From positions 155,017-219,016 of the forward strand of contig CAVPDR010000001.1 of the NCBI GenBank assembly GCA_963702705.1: a stretch of 64,000 nucleotides of DNA, in the 5' to 3' direction. Shown here piece by piece: positions 1 through 7,830 of this stretch (its first letter is position 1; every line of letters begins with the position of its first letter). This DNA is from VRUE01 sp963702705 (lineage in GTDB: Bacteria; Actinomycetota; Thermoleophilia; Solirubrobacterales; 70-9). A program made the position numbers and the translations under genes. The notes beneath the pieces were generated by a model. That model worked only from the letters and a program-made list of their open reading frames with translations. It ran no database searches and was not told where the DNA came from.

Positions 1-269
1 CGGCTAACCGAGGCGAGCAGGTGGCGCTCCACCCCGTCCTCATCGCGCACGGTCGCTTCTGCGCGCGCGAAGGAGTTGCCGAACGGGATCAGGTCACGCC
101 GATCCGCAGTGCGGAAGGAGCGGCCCGTCAGGGCGAAGTAGAGCGCCTCGAGGAAGTTCGTCTTGCCGGCGCCGTTGGGACCGACCAGGCTTGTGATCCC
201 CGGTCCCAGCTCGATCCGCAGCCGGGCCAGACTCCGCACCGGCCTCGCTTCGGCGGCGGTGACCAGCAC
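1..269 (-). CDS. recF: RecF recombination/replication protein, N-terminal part
   Basis: Only the first 89 codons are in the window; the gene continues past base 1. The translated start carries the SMC/ABC-type Walker A motif GPNGAGKTN and the RecF-typical segment FLEALYFALTGRSF, which bind ATP. RecF loads RecA at single-strand gaps. I chose the GTG at 269 because it lies 10 bases after the dnaN stop and gives a normal N-terminus (VLVTAAEARPVRSLARLRIE). The order dnaA-dnaN-recF, all on this strand, is the classical origin cluster, so the genes are probably co-transcribed. Confidence 0.9.
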   Translation of the reverse strand, partial: MLVTAAEARPVRSLARLRIELGPGITSLVGPNGAGKTNFLEALYFALTGRSFRTADRRDLIPFGNSFARAEATVRDEDGVERHLLASVS

Positions 270-278
270 CGACAGGCC

Positions 279-1385
279 TCACACGTTGAGGCGGATCGGC
301 ATCACCAGATAGCGGAAGTCTTCGTTGTCGACCGGCTGCAGCAAGCCCGGGCGCAGCGGCGAGATCAACCGCAGCACAACCTCGTCGCCCTCGACGCTTT
401 CGATCCCCTCGCGCAGGAAATCGGGGTTGAAGCCGATCTCCAGCGGCTCACCCTCGAAGGCGGCCGGCATCGTCTCCTCGGCGTCGCCGACGTCGGGGGT
501 CGAGGCGGCGACCGTGAGCTCGCCCGGCGCAAAGGAAAGTCGCAACGGCGCGTTGCGCTGCGCCAGCTGGCTGACCCGGCGAACGACGTCGAGGAACTCG
601 CTCCGCGGCAGCCGTACGTCGTGCTCGTAGGACTCCGGCAGGAGTTGTCGAAAGTTGGGGAACTGTCCCTCGATCAGCCTCGTGTTGAGGACGATCGCCC
701 CTGCCTTGAAAACGGCCTGGTTGCGCAGCAGGGAGACCGAGACCTCCTCGACCCCGTCGGCCGAGACGATCCGGCCCAGCTCGCGTAGCGCCTTGGCCGG
801 GATGTTCGCCTCCAGCTCGCCGCCGATCGCACGCTCGAGCTCGGTCCGCTTGACCGCAAGCCTGTAGGAGTCGGTCGCGACCATCGTCATCTCGGAAGCG
901 CTGGCGCTGACCAGGACGCCGGTGAGGACCGGCCGCATGTCGTCGCGGGACGCTGCGCGGGCGACGAGATCAACCGTCGACGCCAGCGCGGCCGCGGGGA
1001 TCGTCAGCGGCTCACCGTCGTCCTCGGGGAAGGCGGGGAAGTCCTCGCTGGGCAGGGTGCGAAGGTGGAAGCTCGAGCCGCCGCTGCGGATCTCGACGTC
1101 GCGCTCGGCCTCGCGAAGCTCGATCTCGACCGACGGGTCGCCGAGCGAGCGCGAGAGCTCGGCGAGCAGACGGCCGGGCAGGAGAACTGCGCCGGGGCTG
1201 TCGACGTCGGCGGTGAGCGTCGTCTTCAAGCCCAGCTCGAGATCTGTCGCACAGAGACTGACGCCGGCCTCGTCGGCGGTGAGGAGGATTCCGGAAAGAG
1301 ACTGGGTGGCGGCCCGCGTCGATACGGCCCGGGAGACGACCGAGAGCTTGGCGACCAGCTCATCGCGTTTGGTTGTCAGCTTCAA
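279..1385 (-). CDS. dnaN: DNA polymerase III beta sliding clamp
   Basis: This 368-residue protein has the normal length for the clamp that encircles DNA and tethers the replicative polymerase. The N-terminus KLTTKRDELVAKLSVVSRAV and the C-terminus ending in LVMPIRLNV are typical of DnaN, where the last residues form part of the third domain. The frame stays open upstream to 1655, but homology begins at the TTG codon at 1385, so I take that as the start. The longer frame would overlap the dnaA 3' end. The gene sits between dnaA and recF. Confidence 0.95.
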   Translation of the reverse strand: MKLTTKRDELVAKLSVVSRAVSTRAATQSLSGILLTADEAGVSLCATDLELGLKTTLTADVDSPGAVLLPGRLLAELSRSLGDPSVEIELREAERDVEIRSGGSSFHLRTLPSEDFPAFPEDDGEPLTIPAAALASTVDLVARAASRDDMRPVLTGVLVSASASEMTMVATDSYRLAVKRTELERAIGGELEANIPAKALRELGRIVSADGVEEVSVSLLRNQAVFKAGAIVLNTRLIEGQFPNFRQLLPESYEHDVRLPRSEFLDVVRRVSQLAQRNAPLRLSFAPGELTVAASTPDVGDAEETMPAAFEGEPLEIGFNPDFLREGIESVEGDEVVLRLISPLRPGLLQPVDNEDFRYLVMPIRLNV

Positions 1386-1521
1386 GTGGTGATTGCTTTC
1401 TTGAGTTGGATTAGGGCTTGTGGAAAAGCTCGAAAGCGACGCAGACCTGGCTTCAGCTGGCGCCTGGGCGGCTGTGGAGCGGTCTGTGGGAAGGCATTGA
1501 TTCTTACAGCGCCGTCGGCCG
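1386..1521. other. oriC: Putative replication origin (oriC), dnaA-dnaN gap
   Basis: This 136-base gap holds DnaA-box-like sites, all in the same orientation: TGTGGAAAA at 1419-1427 (complement TTTTCCACA, one mismatch to TTATCCACA), and weaker TGTGGAGCG at 1473-1481 and TGTGGGAAG at 1485-1493. Two more lie just inside the end of dnaA (1534-1542, and 1545-1553 with complement CTATCCACA). The first 50 bases are AT-richer than their surroundings. Origins commonly lie between dnaA and dnaN in actinobacteria. The boxes are fewer than in well-studied origins, so the exact extent is uncertain. Confidence 0.55.
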
Positions 1522-2850
1522 TCAGGCCGAGCCTGTGGGTCCGGTGTGGATAGCGCCGCGCAACTCCGCAACGCGCTGGGCAAGGGCGGCGTCTTCGCCG
1601 AAGCGCGCTTCGACCCGCCTGATCGAGTTGAGCACGGTGGAGTGATCGCGCCCACCGTAAAGGCGACCGATTTGCGGCAGCGATAGATCGGTCAGCTCGC
1701 GGGTGAGGTAGATCGCGACCTGACGGGCGCGCAACGGGAGGGCCGAGCGGGTCGAGCCGACCAGCTCGGCCCGGGAGATGCCGAAGTCGGCGCAGACGCG
1801 GCTCTGTATTTCCTCGACCGGCGTCGATTCGTCTCTTCTCCTCCCTTTTGGGATTACCGCGTCGATCAGCTCGGCGCTGAGTGGCTTGGCGGTCAGCGAG
1901 GCGTGGGCGAGGACGCGGGTGAGCCCGCCGTGTAGCTGCCGCACGTTGACGTCGATCCGCTCGGCGAGAGCGTCGAGCACGTCGCCCTCGGTATCGACGC
2001 CGGCCTCGCGCACGAGCCGGCGCAGGACGGTCAGCCGAGTCGCCAGATTGGGCGGCTCGACGGCGACGGTCAGGCCCCACTCGAAGCGGTCTCGCAGGCG
2101 CGACTCGAGGGTGGAGAGCTCGCTGGGAATGCGGTCGGCGGAGAGGACGAGCTGGCTGCCGCCTTCGTAGAGGGCGTTGAAGGTGTGGAAAAACTCATCC
2201 TCGGTGTGGCGCTTGCCCTCGAGGAACTGGACGTCGTCGACCAGCAGCACGTCGAGGTCACGGTAGCGGCGCTTGAAGGCCTCGGCGCCGGTGCTGCGTA
2301 GGGCGGCGACAAACTCGTTGGTGAAGCACTCGGCGGTTGTGTAGCGGACGCCGAGGCCAGCAGCGTTCGCCGCCAGGTAGTTGGCGATCGCGACGAGCAG
2401 GTGGGTCTTGCCCAGCCCCGGCGGCCCGTGGAGGAAGAGCGGGTTGTACGCCTCCGAAGGCGCCTCGGCGACGGCGAGCGCCGCCGCGTGGGCCGCGCGG
2501 TTGCCTTCGCCGATCACAAAGCGGTCGAAGGTGTAGTTGGCGTTGAGATCGATACCGGGGTCGCAGTCGGAACCGGACTCGGGGCCGTCGCCGACATCGC
2601 CGATTCGCACCTCGGTCAGACTGGACCCAGCTCCGATGAGCGCCTCGCGGATCAGGCCCGTGTAGCGCCGCTCTGTCCAGGCTCGAATGCCTGCGGGCGC
2701 GGCGAGATAGAGAACGCCGGCCTGGGCGCCGACGACCTTCAGCGGTTCCAGCCAGAGCTGGAACGTCGATGGCGGCAGAGCCGCCCGCAGTCTCTCTTGG
2801 GCATCCCGCCAGAGGGAGTCGAGGTCATGTTTGGGAGGGTCATCGGGCAC
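1522..2850 (-). CDS. dnaA: Chromosomal replication initiator DnaA
   Basis: The 442-residue protein has all DnaA domains. The N-terminal domain I is at about residues 5-80. The AAA+ core has Walker A GPPGLGKTH (142-150) and Walker B LLVDDVQFLEGK. The C-terminal duplex DNA-binding domain carries the signature GGRDHSTVLNSIRRVE. DnaA-ATP binds DnaA boxes and melts the origin. The start is a GTG at 2850 (PDDPPKHDLDSLW). It is transcribed divergently from rpmH with 133 bases between the starts, so its promoter should lie there. Confidence 0.97.
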   Translation of the reverse strand: MPDDPPKHDLDSLWRDAQERLRAALPPSTFQLWLEPLKVVGAQAGVLYLAAPAGIRAWTERRYTGLIREALIGAGSSLTEVRIGDVGDGPESGSDCDPGIDLNANYTFDRFVIGEGNRAAHAAALAVAEAPSEAYNPLFLHGPPGLGKTHLLVAIANYLAANAAGLGVRYTTAECFTNEFVAALRSTGAEAFKRRYRDLDVLLVDDVQFLEGKRHTEDEFFHTFNALYEGGSQLVLSADRIPSELSTLESRLRDRFEWGLTVAVEPPNLATRLTVLRRLVREAGVDTEGDVLDALAERIDVNVRQLHGGLTRVLAHASLTAKPLSAELIDAVIPKGRRRDESTPVEEIQSRVCADFGISRAELVGSTRSALPLRARQVAIYLTRELTDLSLPQIGRLYGGRDHSTVLNSIRRVEARFGEDAALAQRVAELRGAIHTGPTGSA

Positions 2851-2946
2851 CGGCGGCCGACCATAGCGGCGGCGGGAGGTGGCGACATCCGCTCCCTCGC
2901 AAATGGCGGAGAAAGCTTCGTTGCTCCGTGGGAGAAGCGTCGTGCC

Positions 2947-2973
2947 TTGAGCTCGAGGATCAATCCGTATACT
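2947..2973 (+). promoter_or_regulatory. Possible rpmH promoter
   Basis: A TTGAGC hexamer at 2947-2952 and a TATACT hexamer at 2968-2973 resemble -35 and -10 boxes, and TATACT is a near-consensus -10. The spacing of 15 bases is short for a sigma70-type promoter, which lowers confidence. The -10 ends 10 bases before the rpmH ATG, so the leader would be very short. Confidence 0.35.
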
Positions 2974-2983
2974 GCGACGCCGA

Positions 2984-3118
2984 ATGAAGAGGACTTATCA
3001 GCCGAAGAAGCGGAAGCGGGCAAAGACGCACGGATTCCGGGCGCGAATGAGCACGCGGGGGGGTCGGGCGATCCTCAGCCGCCGCCGCCGCAAGGGCCGC
3101 AAGCGCCTCACTCCCTAG
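2984..3118 (+). CDS. rpmH: 50S ribosomal protein L34
   Basis: A 44-residue, very basic protein starting MKRTYQPKKRKRAKTHGF and ending RRRRKGRKRLTP, which is the complete L34 signature. L34 is part of the large ribosomal subunit. The gene is too short to show in most frame scans but is unambiguous. Its TAG stop is followed without a gap by the ATG of rnpA, the usual rpmH-rnpA pairing next to the origin. Confidence 0.97.
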   Translation: MKRTYQPKKRKRAKTHGFRARMSTRGGRAILSRRRRKGRKRLTP

Positions 3119-3490
3119 ATGGCGACGCAACGACGTCGCCGCCTCTCCCGCAGCGGCGAGTTCGACCGCGTCTATCGCGACGGATCCTCACATGCCACCC
3201 GCTACCTCGTTCTTTACCGCTTTCCCCGCAGCGGCGAAGAGGAGGCCGACGAGGTGAGGCTCGGCGTCTCGGTCAGCCGCAAGGTGGGGGGCGCCGTCGA
3301 TCGCAATCGGGTCAAGCGCGTCATGCGCGAGGCATTTTGGACCCTCTCCGACCAGCTCCCCCCTGCCCATGACTTTGTCCTGGTGGCGCGGCCTGAGATC
3401 GGCGACCTGATCGAGCGCGAGGGCAGCTCCGGCGTGCGCACGAGCATCGAGGAGGCTCTGGCCGGTGCGGGAAGGGGACGTTCCACGTGA
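3119..3490 (+). CDS. rnpA: Ribonuclease P protein component
   Basis: 123 residues, the normal length for the protein subunit that binds RNase P RNA and helps process tRNA 5' ends. The RNR signature is visible as DRNRVKRVMREAFW near residues 60-73, together with RLSRSGEFDRVYRDG at the N-terminus. The ATG directly abuts the rpmH stop, and the 3' end overlaps yidD by four bases, so the genes are translationally coupled. Confidence 0.96.
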   Translation: MATQRRRRLSRSGEFDRVYRDGSSHATRYLVLYRFPRSGEEEADEVRLGVSVSRKVGGAVDRNRVKRVMREAFWTLSDQLPPAHDFVLVARPEIGDLIEREGSSGVRTSIEEALAGAGRGRST

Positions 3491-3494
3491 AACG
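3479..3494. promoter_or_regulatory. parS-like centromere site for ParB
   Basis: The 16-mer CGTTCCACGTGAAACG matches the conserved parS palindrome TGTTTCACGTGAAACA at 13 of 16 positions, including the central CACGTG and the whole GTGAAAC half. It overlaps the rnpA stop and the yidD start. ParB spreads from such sites to organise the origin region, and parA and parB lie about 3 kb downstream. I did not see a second good copy in the window. Confidence 0.7.
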
Positions 3495-3765
3495 GGCCCT
3501 GCTGGCGCTGATCGGTGCCTACAAGCGCTGGATCTCGCCGTCGATACCGCGCCGCTGTCGCTACGAGCCGAGCTGTTCGACCTACGCCGCCGAATCGGTG
3601 AGCCGCTTTGGCGGCGGACGGGGCACCCTGCTGGCCGCATGGCGGCTGCTGCGCTGCAATCCGCTTAGCCATGGGGGCTTTGACCCCGTGCCTGACCGCT
3701 TCACGCTCAAAGTCGGCCCGATCGACCCCGCTGTCCACCATGGAGAGGCCCACTCGCACTCGTGA
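3487..3765 (+). CDS. yidD: Membrane protein insertion efficiency factor YidD
   Basis: 92 residues with the conserved YidD core RWISPSIPRRCRYEPSCSTY, including the two-cysteine C-x-YEPSCS-Y pattern, followed by a GCNPLSHGGFDPVP-like tail (here RCNPLSHGGFDPVP). YidD is a small membrane-associated helper of YidC-dependent insertion. The start is a GTG at 3487 overlapping the rnpA stop. The gene overlaps yidC by four bases, matching the conserved rnpA-yidD-yidC order. Confidence 0.93.
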   Translation: MKRALLALIGAYKRWISPSIPRRCRYEPSCSTYAAESVSRFGGGRGTLLAAWRLLRCNPLSHGGFDPVPDRFTLKVGPIDPAVHHGEAHSHS

Positions 3766-4511
3766 TCGTCGACGCGAACATCCTGCAGCCGCTGATCGAC
3801 ATCGTCAACTCGGTCCTCAAGTTCTTCCACGACAACGCCGGGCTGAGTTGGGGAATGTCGATCATCGCCCTGACGATCCTCACCCGGGCGCTCCTGATCC
3901 CGCTCACCTACCGCCAGCTGAAGGGGATGCGGGCGCTGCAGGCACTGCAGCCGCAGATCAAAGAGATCCAGGCGAAGTACAAAAACGACAAACAGCGCAT
4001 GCAGCAGGAGATGATGCGCTTCTATCAAGAGAACAAAGTCAACCCCTTTGCCTCCTGCATCCCGCTGCTGGCCCAGCTCCCGGTCTTCTTCACCCTCTTT
4101 TCCGTTCTCCGGCACGACCTTCCCGCGGACATAGGCTGCACGGCCGGCCACTGCGGGTCCGAAGCGTCCTTCCTCTTCATCAACGACCTGACGGCGAAGG
4201 CGCACGGGGCCGAACTGATCGCGCTGCTCGTCCTCTACATCGGCACCCAGCTGGTCTCGGGCATGGTGATGTCGGTCACCGCCGACAAAAGCCAGCGGAC
4301 GATGATGATGTTGCTGCCCTTCATCTTCGTCCCCTTCGTGATCAACTTCCCGGCCGGCCTGATCCTCTACTGGATCACGACCAACTTCTGGACGATGGGG
4401 CAGCAGTACACGATCCAGAAGCTGATTCCGGCTCCGCAGGTGGCTACGGCGGCCGCGGTTCAGGCAGCAAAGCCGCCGCCGCCTCCGCCTAAAAAGAAGA
4501 AGCGACGGTAG
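3762..4511 (+). CDS. yidC: Membrane protein insertase YidC/Oxa1
   Basis: 249 residues, the short Gram-positive form without the large periplasmic domain. Segments typical of the family are visible: SWGMSIIALTILTRALLIPL (first core helix), KGMRALQALQPQIKEIQAKY in the cytoplasmic hairpin, NPFASCIPLLAQLPVFFTLF, and a final hydrophobic pair before a lysine-rich tail ending PKKKKRR. It inserts membrane proteins with or without SecYEG. The start is a GTG at 3762 overlapping yidD. A large palindrome begins three bases after the stop. Confidence 0.95.
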   Translation: MIVDANILQPLIDIVNSVLKFFHDNAGLSWGMSIIALTILTRALLIPLTYRQLKGMRALQALQPQIKEIQAKYKNDKQRMQQEMMRFYQENKVNPFASCIPLLAQLPVFFTLFSVLRHDLPADIGCTAGHCGSEASFLFINDLTAKAHGAELIALLVLYIGTQLVSGMVMSVTADKSQRTMMMLLPFIFVPFVINFPAGLILYWITTNFWTMGQQYTIQKLIPAPQVATAAAVQAAKPPPPPPKKKKRR

Positions 4512-4514
4512 GTA

Positions 4515-4652
4515 GGGGATTGGCGGGGGTGGCCTCGCCGAGTGCCCAAGCACCGCCAAAAGGCGGTGCTAACCAAGAGCCCCTTCGGGGCCTTGAACCA
4601 CTCTGCGGAGCCGCTTCGCGAGGCATCGGCGAGGCCACCCCCGCCAATCCCC
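4515..4652. repeat. Large palindromic element, type I (copy 1)
   Basis: Two perfectly complementary 27-base arms (4515-4541 and 4626-4652) enclose an 84-base core. The core holds smaller hairpins: AGCACCGCC/GGCGGTGCT around an AAAA loop, GCCCC/GGGGC around a TT-type loop, and a GCGGAGCCGC-containing stem. The predicted fold is a long stem with a branched head. The core is shared, in reverse orientation, with 15003-15136 and 55403-55533, but the arms differ. It starts three bases after the yidC stop, so it may also act as a terminator. Confidence 0.85.
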
Positions 4653-4770
4653 GTGAAGCACCAGCTTGTTCGCCCACCTCGAGCGAAAGCGCGATTCGTG
4701 GTGAGAGCTTCGCGACGAAGGCCCCTCATTAGCTCTCCGAATCAGCGGCTGTCAATGCGGGAGCTTTCTC

Positions 4771-4861
4771 GCGGGGGGTGGCATCGAATGGGGGGACCGC
4801 CCTGAGGACGCTTTAGCGACCGGAAGGGTGGTGGGCCCCATTCGGTGACAGGACCCGCCGC
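4771..4861. repeat. Large palindromic element, type II (copy 1)
   Basis: An imperfect inverted repeat around the core GAGGACGCTTTAGCGACCGG, with outer ends GCGGGGGGTGGCATCGAATG and CATTCGGTGACAGGACCCGC. It is nearly identical to the reverse complement of 44508-44600, and shares its core with 14552-14643. It ends 31 bases before the chosen khpB start, so it lies in that gene's leader. The 118 bases between this element and the preceding type I element show no gene or recognisable signal. Confidence 0.8.
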
Positions 4862-4892
4862 GCCTACACTCCGGCGCATAGACTGCACCACC

Positions 4893-5375
4893 GTGACTGG
4901 AGCTGACGACTGGCCACAGGAGCCCGCGGAGCGCGTTCGCGAGATCGTCGAGGGCGTTCTCGATGAGCTCGACCTCGATGGCGAGGTTGAGATTCGAGAG
5001 GAGGACGACCGAATCACCGCTTCCGTCAGCGGCGACGACGATTACGGCCTGTTGATCGGCAAGCGAGGGCAGACGATCGACGCCCTGCAGCTGCTCGCCT
5101 ACCAGGCGGCCTTCCGCGGGATGCGCGAGCGCAAGCGGGTTGTCGTCGACGCGGCCGGCTATCGCGAGCGGCGCCGGGAGACCCTGACCGCCCGTGCCGA
5201 TCGCGCCGCCGAACAGGCGCTCGGCGGCAGTGAGAGCGTCGAGCTCGACCCGATGAGCGCCCAGGAGCGCCGTGTCGTCCACGAGCATCTCAAGGACCGG
5301 GCCGGCGTCGAGACGTACAGCGAAGGTGACGAGCCGCACCGCTGCGTGGTCGTCGCTCCTTTGGTTGCGGAGTAG
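4893..5375 (+). CDS. khpB: RNA-binding protein KhpB (Jag/EloR family)
   Basis: A 160-residue protein with a KH-type RNA-binding domain (signature GLLIGKRGQTIDALQLLAYQ) followed by a C-terminal R3H domain (MSAQERRVVHEHLKD...). The N-terminal Jag_N domain of firmicute homologues is absent. The gene regularly follows yidC at origins. The frame is open from a GTG at 4845, but those codons lie inside a palindromic repeat. I therefore prefer the GTG at 4893, though this is not certain. The stop codon touches the next palindrome. Confidence 0.88.
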   Translation: MTGADDWPQEPAERVREIVEGVLDELDLDGEVEIREEDDRITASVSGDDDYGLLIGKRGQTIDALQLLAYQAAFRGMRERKRVVVDAAGYRERRRETLTARADRAAEQALGGSESVELDPMSAQERRVVHEHLKDRAGVETYSEGDEPHRCVVVAPLVAE

Positions 5376-5489
5376 AGGGAGCGCCCCGGTGGGGGTTCCG
5401 CTTAACTTTTTCGAGTCGCGCCTAGGGGGCTGACCATGGCTGGCGGCGAAAAAGTACAAGACGCTCCACCCCCACCGGGGCGCTCCCTC
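5375..5489. repeat. Large palindromic element, type IV (copy 1)
   Basis: Perfect 22-base arms (5375-5396 and 5468-5489, containing GCGCCCCGGTGGGGG and its complement) enclose a second stem, CTTAACTTTTTCG with CGAAAAAGTACAAG. The inner stem is shared with 54788-54899; the outer arms are not. The left arm starts at the last base of the khpB stop. The right half is translated as the first 18 residues of RsmG, whose ATG lies in the loop region. Confidence 0.85.
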
Positions 5490-6146
5490 AGTGAAGCGCA
5501 GAGGGCGACGATCACGCTTGTTCTAGAGCTTTTGGAGGTGGAGCGGGCCTCGGTCAGCTCCGTTACCGATCCAGGCCGCGCTTGGCGGGTTCACGTGGCG
5601 GACAGCCTGACCGGTCTCGAATTCGAGCAGCTGGCAGCGGCGCAGAGGATCGCCGATGTTGGCTCTGGAGCAGGGTTTCCGGGCCTCGTTCTGGCTGTCG
5701 CCCTGCCCAATGCCCAGGTTGACCTAATCGAGTCGGTGGGCCGGAAGTGTGAATTCATCCAGCGCGTGATCGATGAGGCTGAGATCAAGAATGCTCGCGT
5801 CCTCAACGCCCGCTCAGAGGAACTGGCCGAAGGCGAAGGCCGGGAGGCCTACGCGGCCGTGACCGCCCGCGCCGTGGGCCGCCTCTCAACCCTCGCCGAG
5901 CTGGCCTCGCCGCTCCTCACAGAAGGCGGAGTCCTGGTCGCCTGGAAGGGCAAGCGCGACCCCGAAGAGGAGGCCCAGCTCGTCAACGCCGCCCCGGAGC
6001 TGGCGATGCAGCCTGAGCAGGTTCTCCATGTCGGCCCCTTCGCCGGCAGCGAACATCGTCACTTGCATTTGATCCGCAAGAGTGGCCGCACGCCCACCAA
6101 GCTGCCGCGCCGCCCGGGCATGGCCAAGAAGCGCCCCTACGGCTGA
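5436..6146 (+). CDS. rsmG: 16S rRNA (guanine-N7) methyltransferase RsmG/GidB
   Basis: 236 residues. The SAM-binding motif ADVGSGAGFPGLVLA and the later TARAVGRLSTLAELASPLL and WKGK segments identify RsmG, which methylates G527 (E. coli numbering) of 16S rRNA. The N-terminus MAGGEKVQDAPPPPGRSLSE is encoded by the right half of a palindromic repeat; family similarity begins only at about SEAQRATI. The repeat thus seems to have supplied the start codon and a proline-rich extension. The typical NLT motif after the first helix is replaced by SSVTD. Confidence 0.93.
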   Translation: MAGGEKVQDAPPPPGRSLSEAQRATITLVLELLEVERASVSSVTDPGRAWRVHVADSLTGLEFEQLAAAQRIADVGSGAGFPGLVLAVALPNAQVDLIESVGRKCEFIQRVIDEAEIKNARVLNARSEELAEGEGREAYAAVTARAVGRLSTLAELASPLLTEGGVLVAWKGKRDPEEEAQLVNAAPELAMQPEQVLHVGPFAGSEHRHLHLIRKSGRTPTKLPRRPGMAKKRPYG

Positions 6147-6162
6147 CCCCGAAAGCTGGCGC

Positions 6163-6194
6163 GGCGTAGTGACTGAGGGCCTCCGGCCCTACGC
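6163..6194. terminator. Hairpin between rsmG and parA
   Basis: GGCGTA at 6163 pairs with TACGCC ending at 6194, and inside it AGGGCC pairs with GGCCCT around TCC. There is no T-tract, so it may be a weak terminator, a spacer hairpin or a short relative of the larger palindromes. It lies 17 bases before the parA ATG. Confidence 0.4.
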
Positions 6195-6210
6195 CAATAG
6201 TCTGCAACCA

Positions 6211-6969
6211 ATGGGCGTCGTCTACGCGATCTCGAACCAGAAGGGCGGCGTCGGCAAGACGACCACCGCGGTCAACGTCGCCGCCTGTGTCGCCGCCTCC
6301 GGCACCCAGACCCTGCTGGTCGACCTCGACCCCCAGTGCAACGCGACGGTCGCCCTCGGCAGCGAGCGCGACATGCACCCCTCCTCCTACGACTGCCTGA
6401 CCGGCGACGTTTCGGTCGCCGAGGCTGCCCGTCCCGCCGGTCCGGACAATCTATGGCTGGTCCCCGCCAACCGCGACCTCGCCGGCGCCGCGGTCGAGCT
6501 GCCGCGGATCGAGGGCTCGGAGACGCGCCTGCGCGAGCGCCTCGGCCCGGTCCGCGAGCGCTTCGCCTACACGCTGCTCGACTGCCCACCCTCGCTCGGC
6601 CCGGTCAGCGTCAATGCCCTCACGGCCGCGGACCGGGTGATCGTGCCGGTTCAGGCGGAGTACCTGGCGCTCGAGGGCCTGGTCCAGTTCCTCGACACGC
6701 TGGCGACGATCCGACGCGAGCTCAACCCGGCGCTCGAGGTGTCGGGGCTGCTGGTCACGATGCACGATGAGCGCACCCGCTTGGCCCAGGATGTCGAGCG
6801 CGAACTGCGCCAACACTTTCCCGAGATGGTCTTCAAAACGGTGATCCCCCGTAGCGTCCGCGTCGCCGAGGCGCCGAGCTATGGTCTGCCGGTGACCGAG
6901 CACTCGCCCAGCTCGCGCGGCGCCGAGGCTTACCGCGCGCTCGCCGAGGAGCTGACCGAGCGTGGCTAA
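6211..6969 (+). CDS. parA: Chromosome partitioning ATPase ParA (Soj)
   Basis: 252 residues, starting MGVVYAISNQKGGVGKTTTA with the deviant Walker A motif KGGVGKTT at residues 11-18, then LLVDLDPQCNAT (Walker A') and LLDCPPSLGPVSVNAL (Walker B region). It is a nucleotide-dependent DNA-binding ATPase that moves ParB-bound origins. I chose the ATG at 6211 because the motif should lie close to the N-terminus; the longer open frame runs back into rsmG. It overlaps parB by eight bases. Confidence 0.96.
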   Translation: MGVVYAISNQKGGVGKTTTAVNVAACVAASGTQTLLVDLDPQCNATVALGSERDMHPSSYDCLTGDVSVAEAARPAGPDNLWLVPANRDLAGAAVELPRIEGSETRLRERLGPVRERFAYTLLDCPPSLGPVSVNALTAADRVIVPVQAEYLALEGLVQFLDTLATIRRELNPALEVSGLLVTMHDERTRLAQDVERELRQHFPEMVFKTVIPRSVRVAEAPSYGLPVTEHSPSSRGAEAYRALAEELTERG

Positions 6970-7828
6970 GGCGGCCAGGCGCGGCCTCGGCAGCGGCCTC
7001 GCGGCGATCCTCCCCGAGGCGACCGTGGCGGAGGCGGGCGAGCTGCGCGAACTGCCGATCGAGCTGGTCAAGCCGAATCCAAATCAGCCGCGGACCAAGA
7101 TCGACCCCGAGGCGCTGGCCGGGCTCGCCACCTCGATCGAAGCCAACGGTGTCGTGCAGCCGCTGCTCGTCCGCCCCCTCCCGGACGGCAGCTACGAGCT
7201 GATCGCAGGCGAAAGGCGCTGGCGCGCCGCTCAGGCTGCCGGCCTGGCGAGGGTCCCGGCGGTAATCCGCGACCAGGAGCTCGCCGAGCGACTGCAGGTG
7301 GCGCTGATCGAGAACATGGTCCGCGAGGACCTAAACCCCATCGACGAGGCCCGCGCATGCGCCGCCCTGGTCGACGAGCTCGGTCTCTCCAAGGAGGAGC
7401 TGGCCCGCCGCGTCGGCCGCAGCAGGCCGGCGGTCTCCAACTTGATCCGCCTGCTCGACCTGCCCGACGAGGCGATCGAGCTGCTCGAGTCCGGCGAGCT
7501 CAGCGAGGGCCACGGCAAGGCCCTGCTCGGCGCCGAGGGCAACGACGTGCGCCGCCACCTCGCCCGCGACGCAGCGGCGGCCGGATGGTCGGTCCGCGAG
7601 ACCGAGCATCGCGCTAAGCTGGCTGGCCAGCCAAGGAGCAGGCCCCAGCGGGCCTCTCTTTCTCCAGAGGAGACCGAGGCGTTGCGCGAGACCGCAGACA
7701 AGCTGGAGTCGGCGCTCGGCCACGAGGTGAAGCTCCGGCCAAAAAAGGGAGCGCTTTCGCTCGAAGTCCGCCTCGAGCACCTGGACGAGGCGCGTGCCCT
7801 GGCCCGCAGACTCAGCCGCCGCAGCTGA
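6962..7828 (+). CDS. parB: Chromosome partitioning protein ParB (Spo0J)
   Basis: 288 residues. The N-terminal CTPase/clamp domain shows PNPNQPRTKIDPEALAGLA and the GERRWRAAQAAG box, followed by the helix-turn-helix (SKEELARRVGRSRPAVSNLI) that recognises parS, and a C-terminal dimerisation domain. A start-proximal RRGLGSGLAAIL segment, which typically contacts ParA, is present. The GTG start at 6962 overlaps the parA stop. A parS-like site lies at 3479-3494. Confidence 0.96.
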   Translation: MAKAARRGLGSGLAAILPEATVAEAGELRELPIELVKPNPNQPRTKIDPEALAGLATSIEANGVVQPLLVRPLPDGSYELIAGERRWRAAQAAGLARVPAVIRDQELAERLQVALIENMVREDLNPIDEARACAALVDELGLSKEELARRVGRSRPAVSNLIRLLDLPDEAIELLESGELSEGHGKALLGAEGNDVRRHLARDAAAAGWSVRETEHRAKLAGQPRSRPQRASLSPEETEALRETADKLESALGHEVKLRPKKGALSLEVRLEHLDEARALARRLSRRS

Positions 7829-7830
7829 AC

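Noticed and set aside
1065..1553. Long open frames opposite or across dnaN, dnaA and most other genes
   Set aside because: At this GC content antisense frames stay open by chance. Their translations are Arg/Ala/Gly/Asp-rich and match no family, while the opposite strand encodes a clear known protein.
4653..4770. Small gene between the two palindromes after yidC
   Set aside because: No frame has a ribosome binding site and family-like residues; the stretch appears to be plain spacer.
5581..5610. Second parS-like site (TTCACGTGG)
   Set aside because: Only one half matches the consensus; the other half lacks the complementary bases, so it is likely chance.
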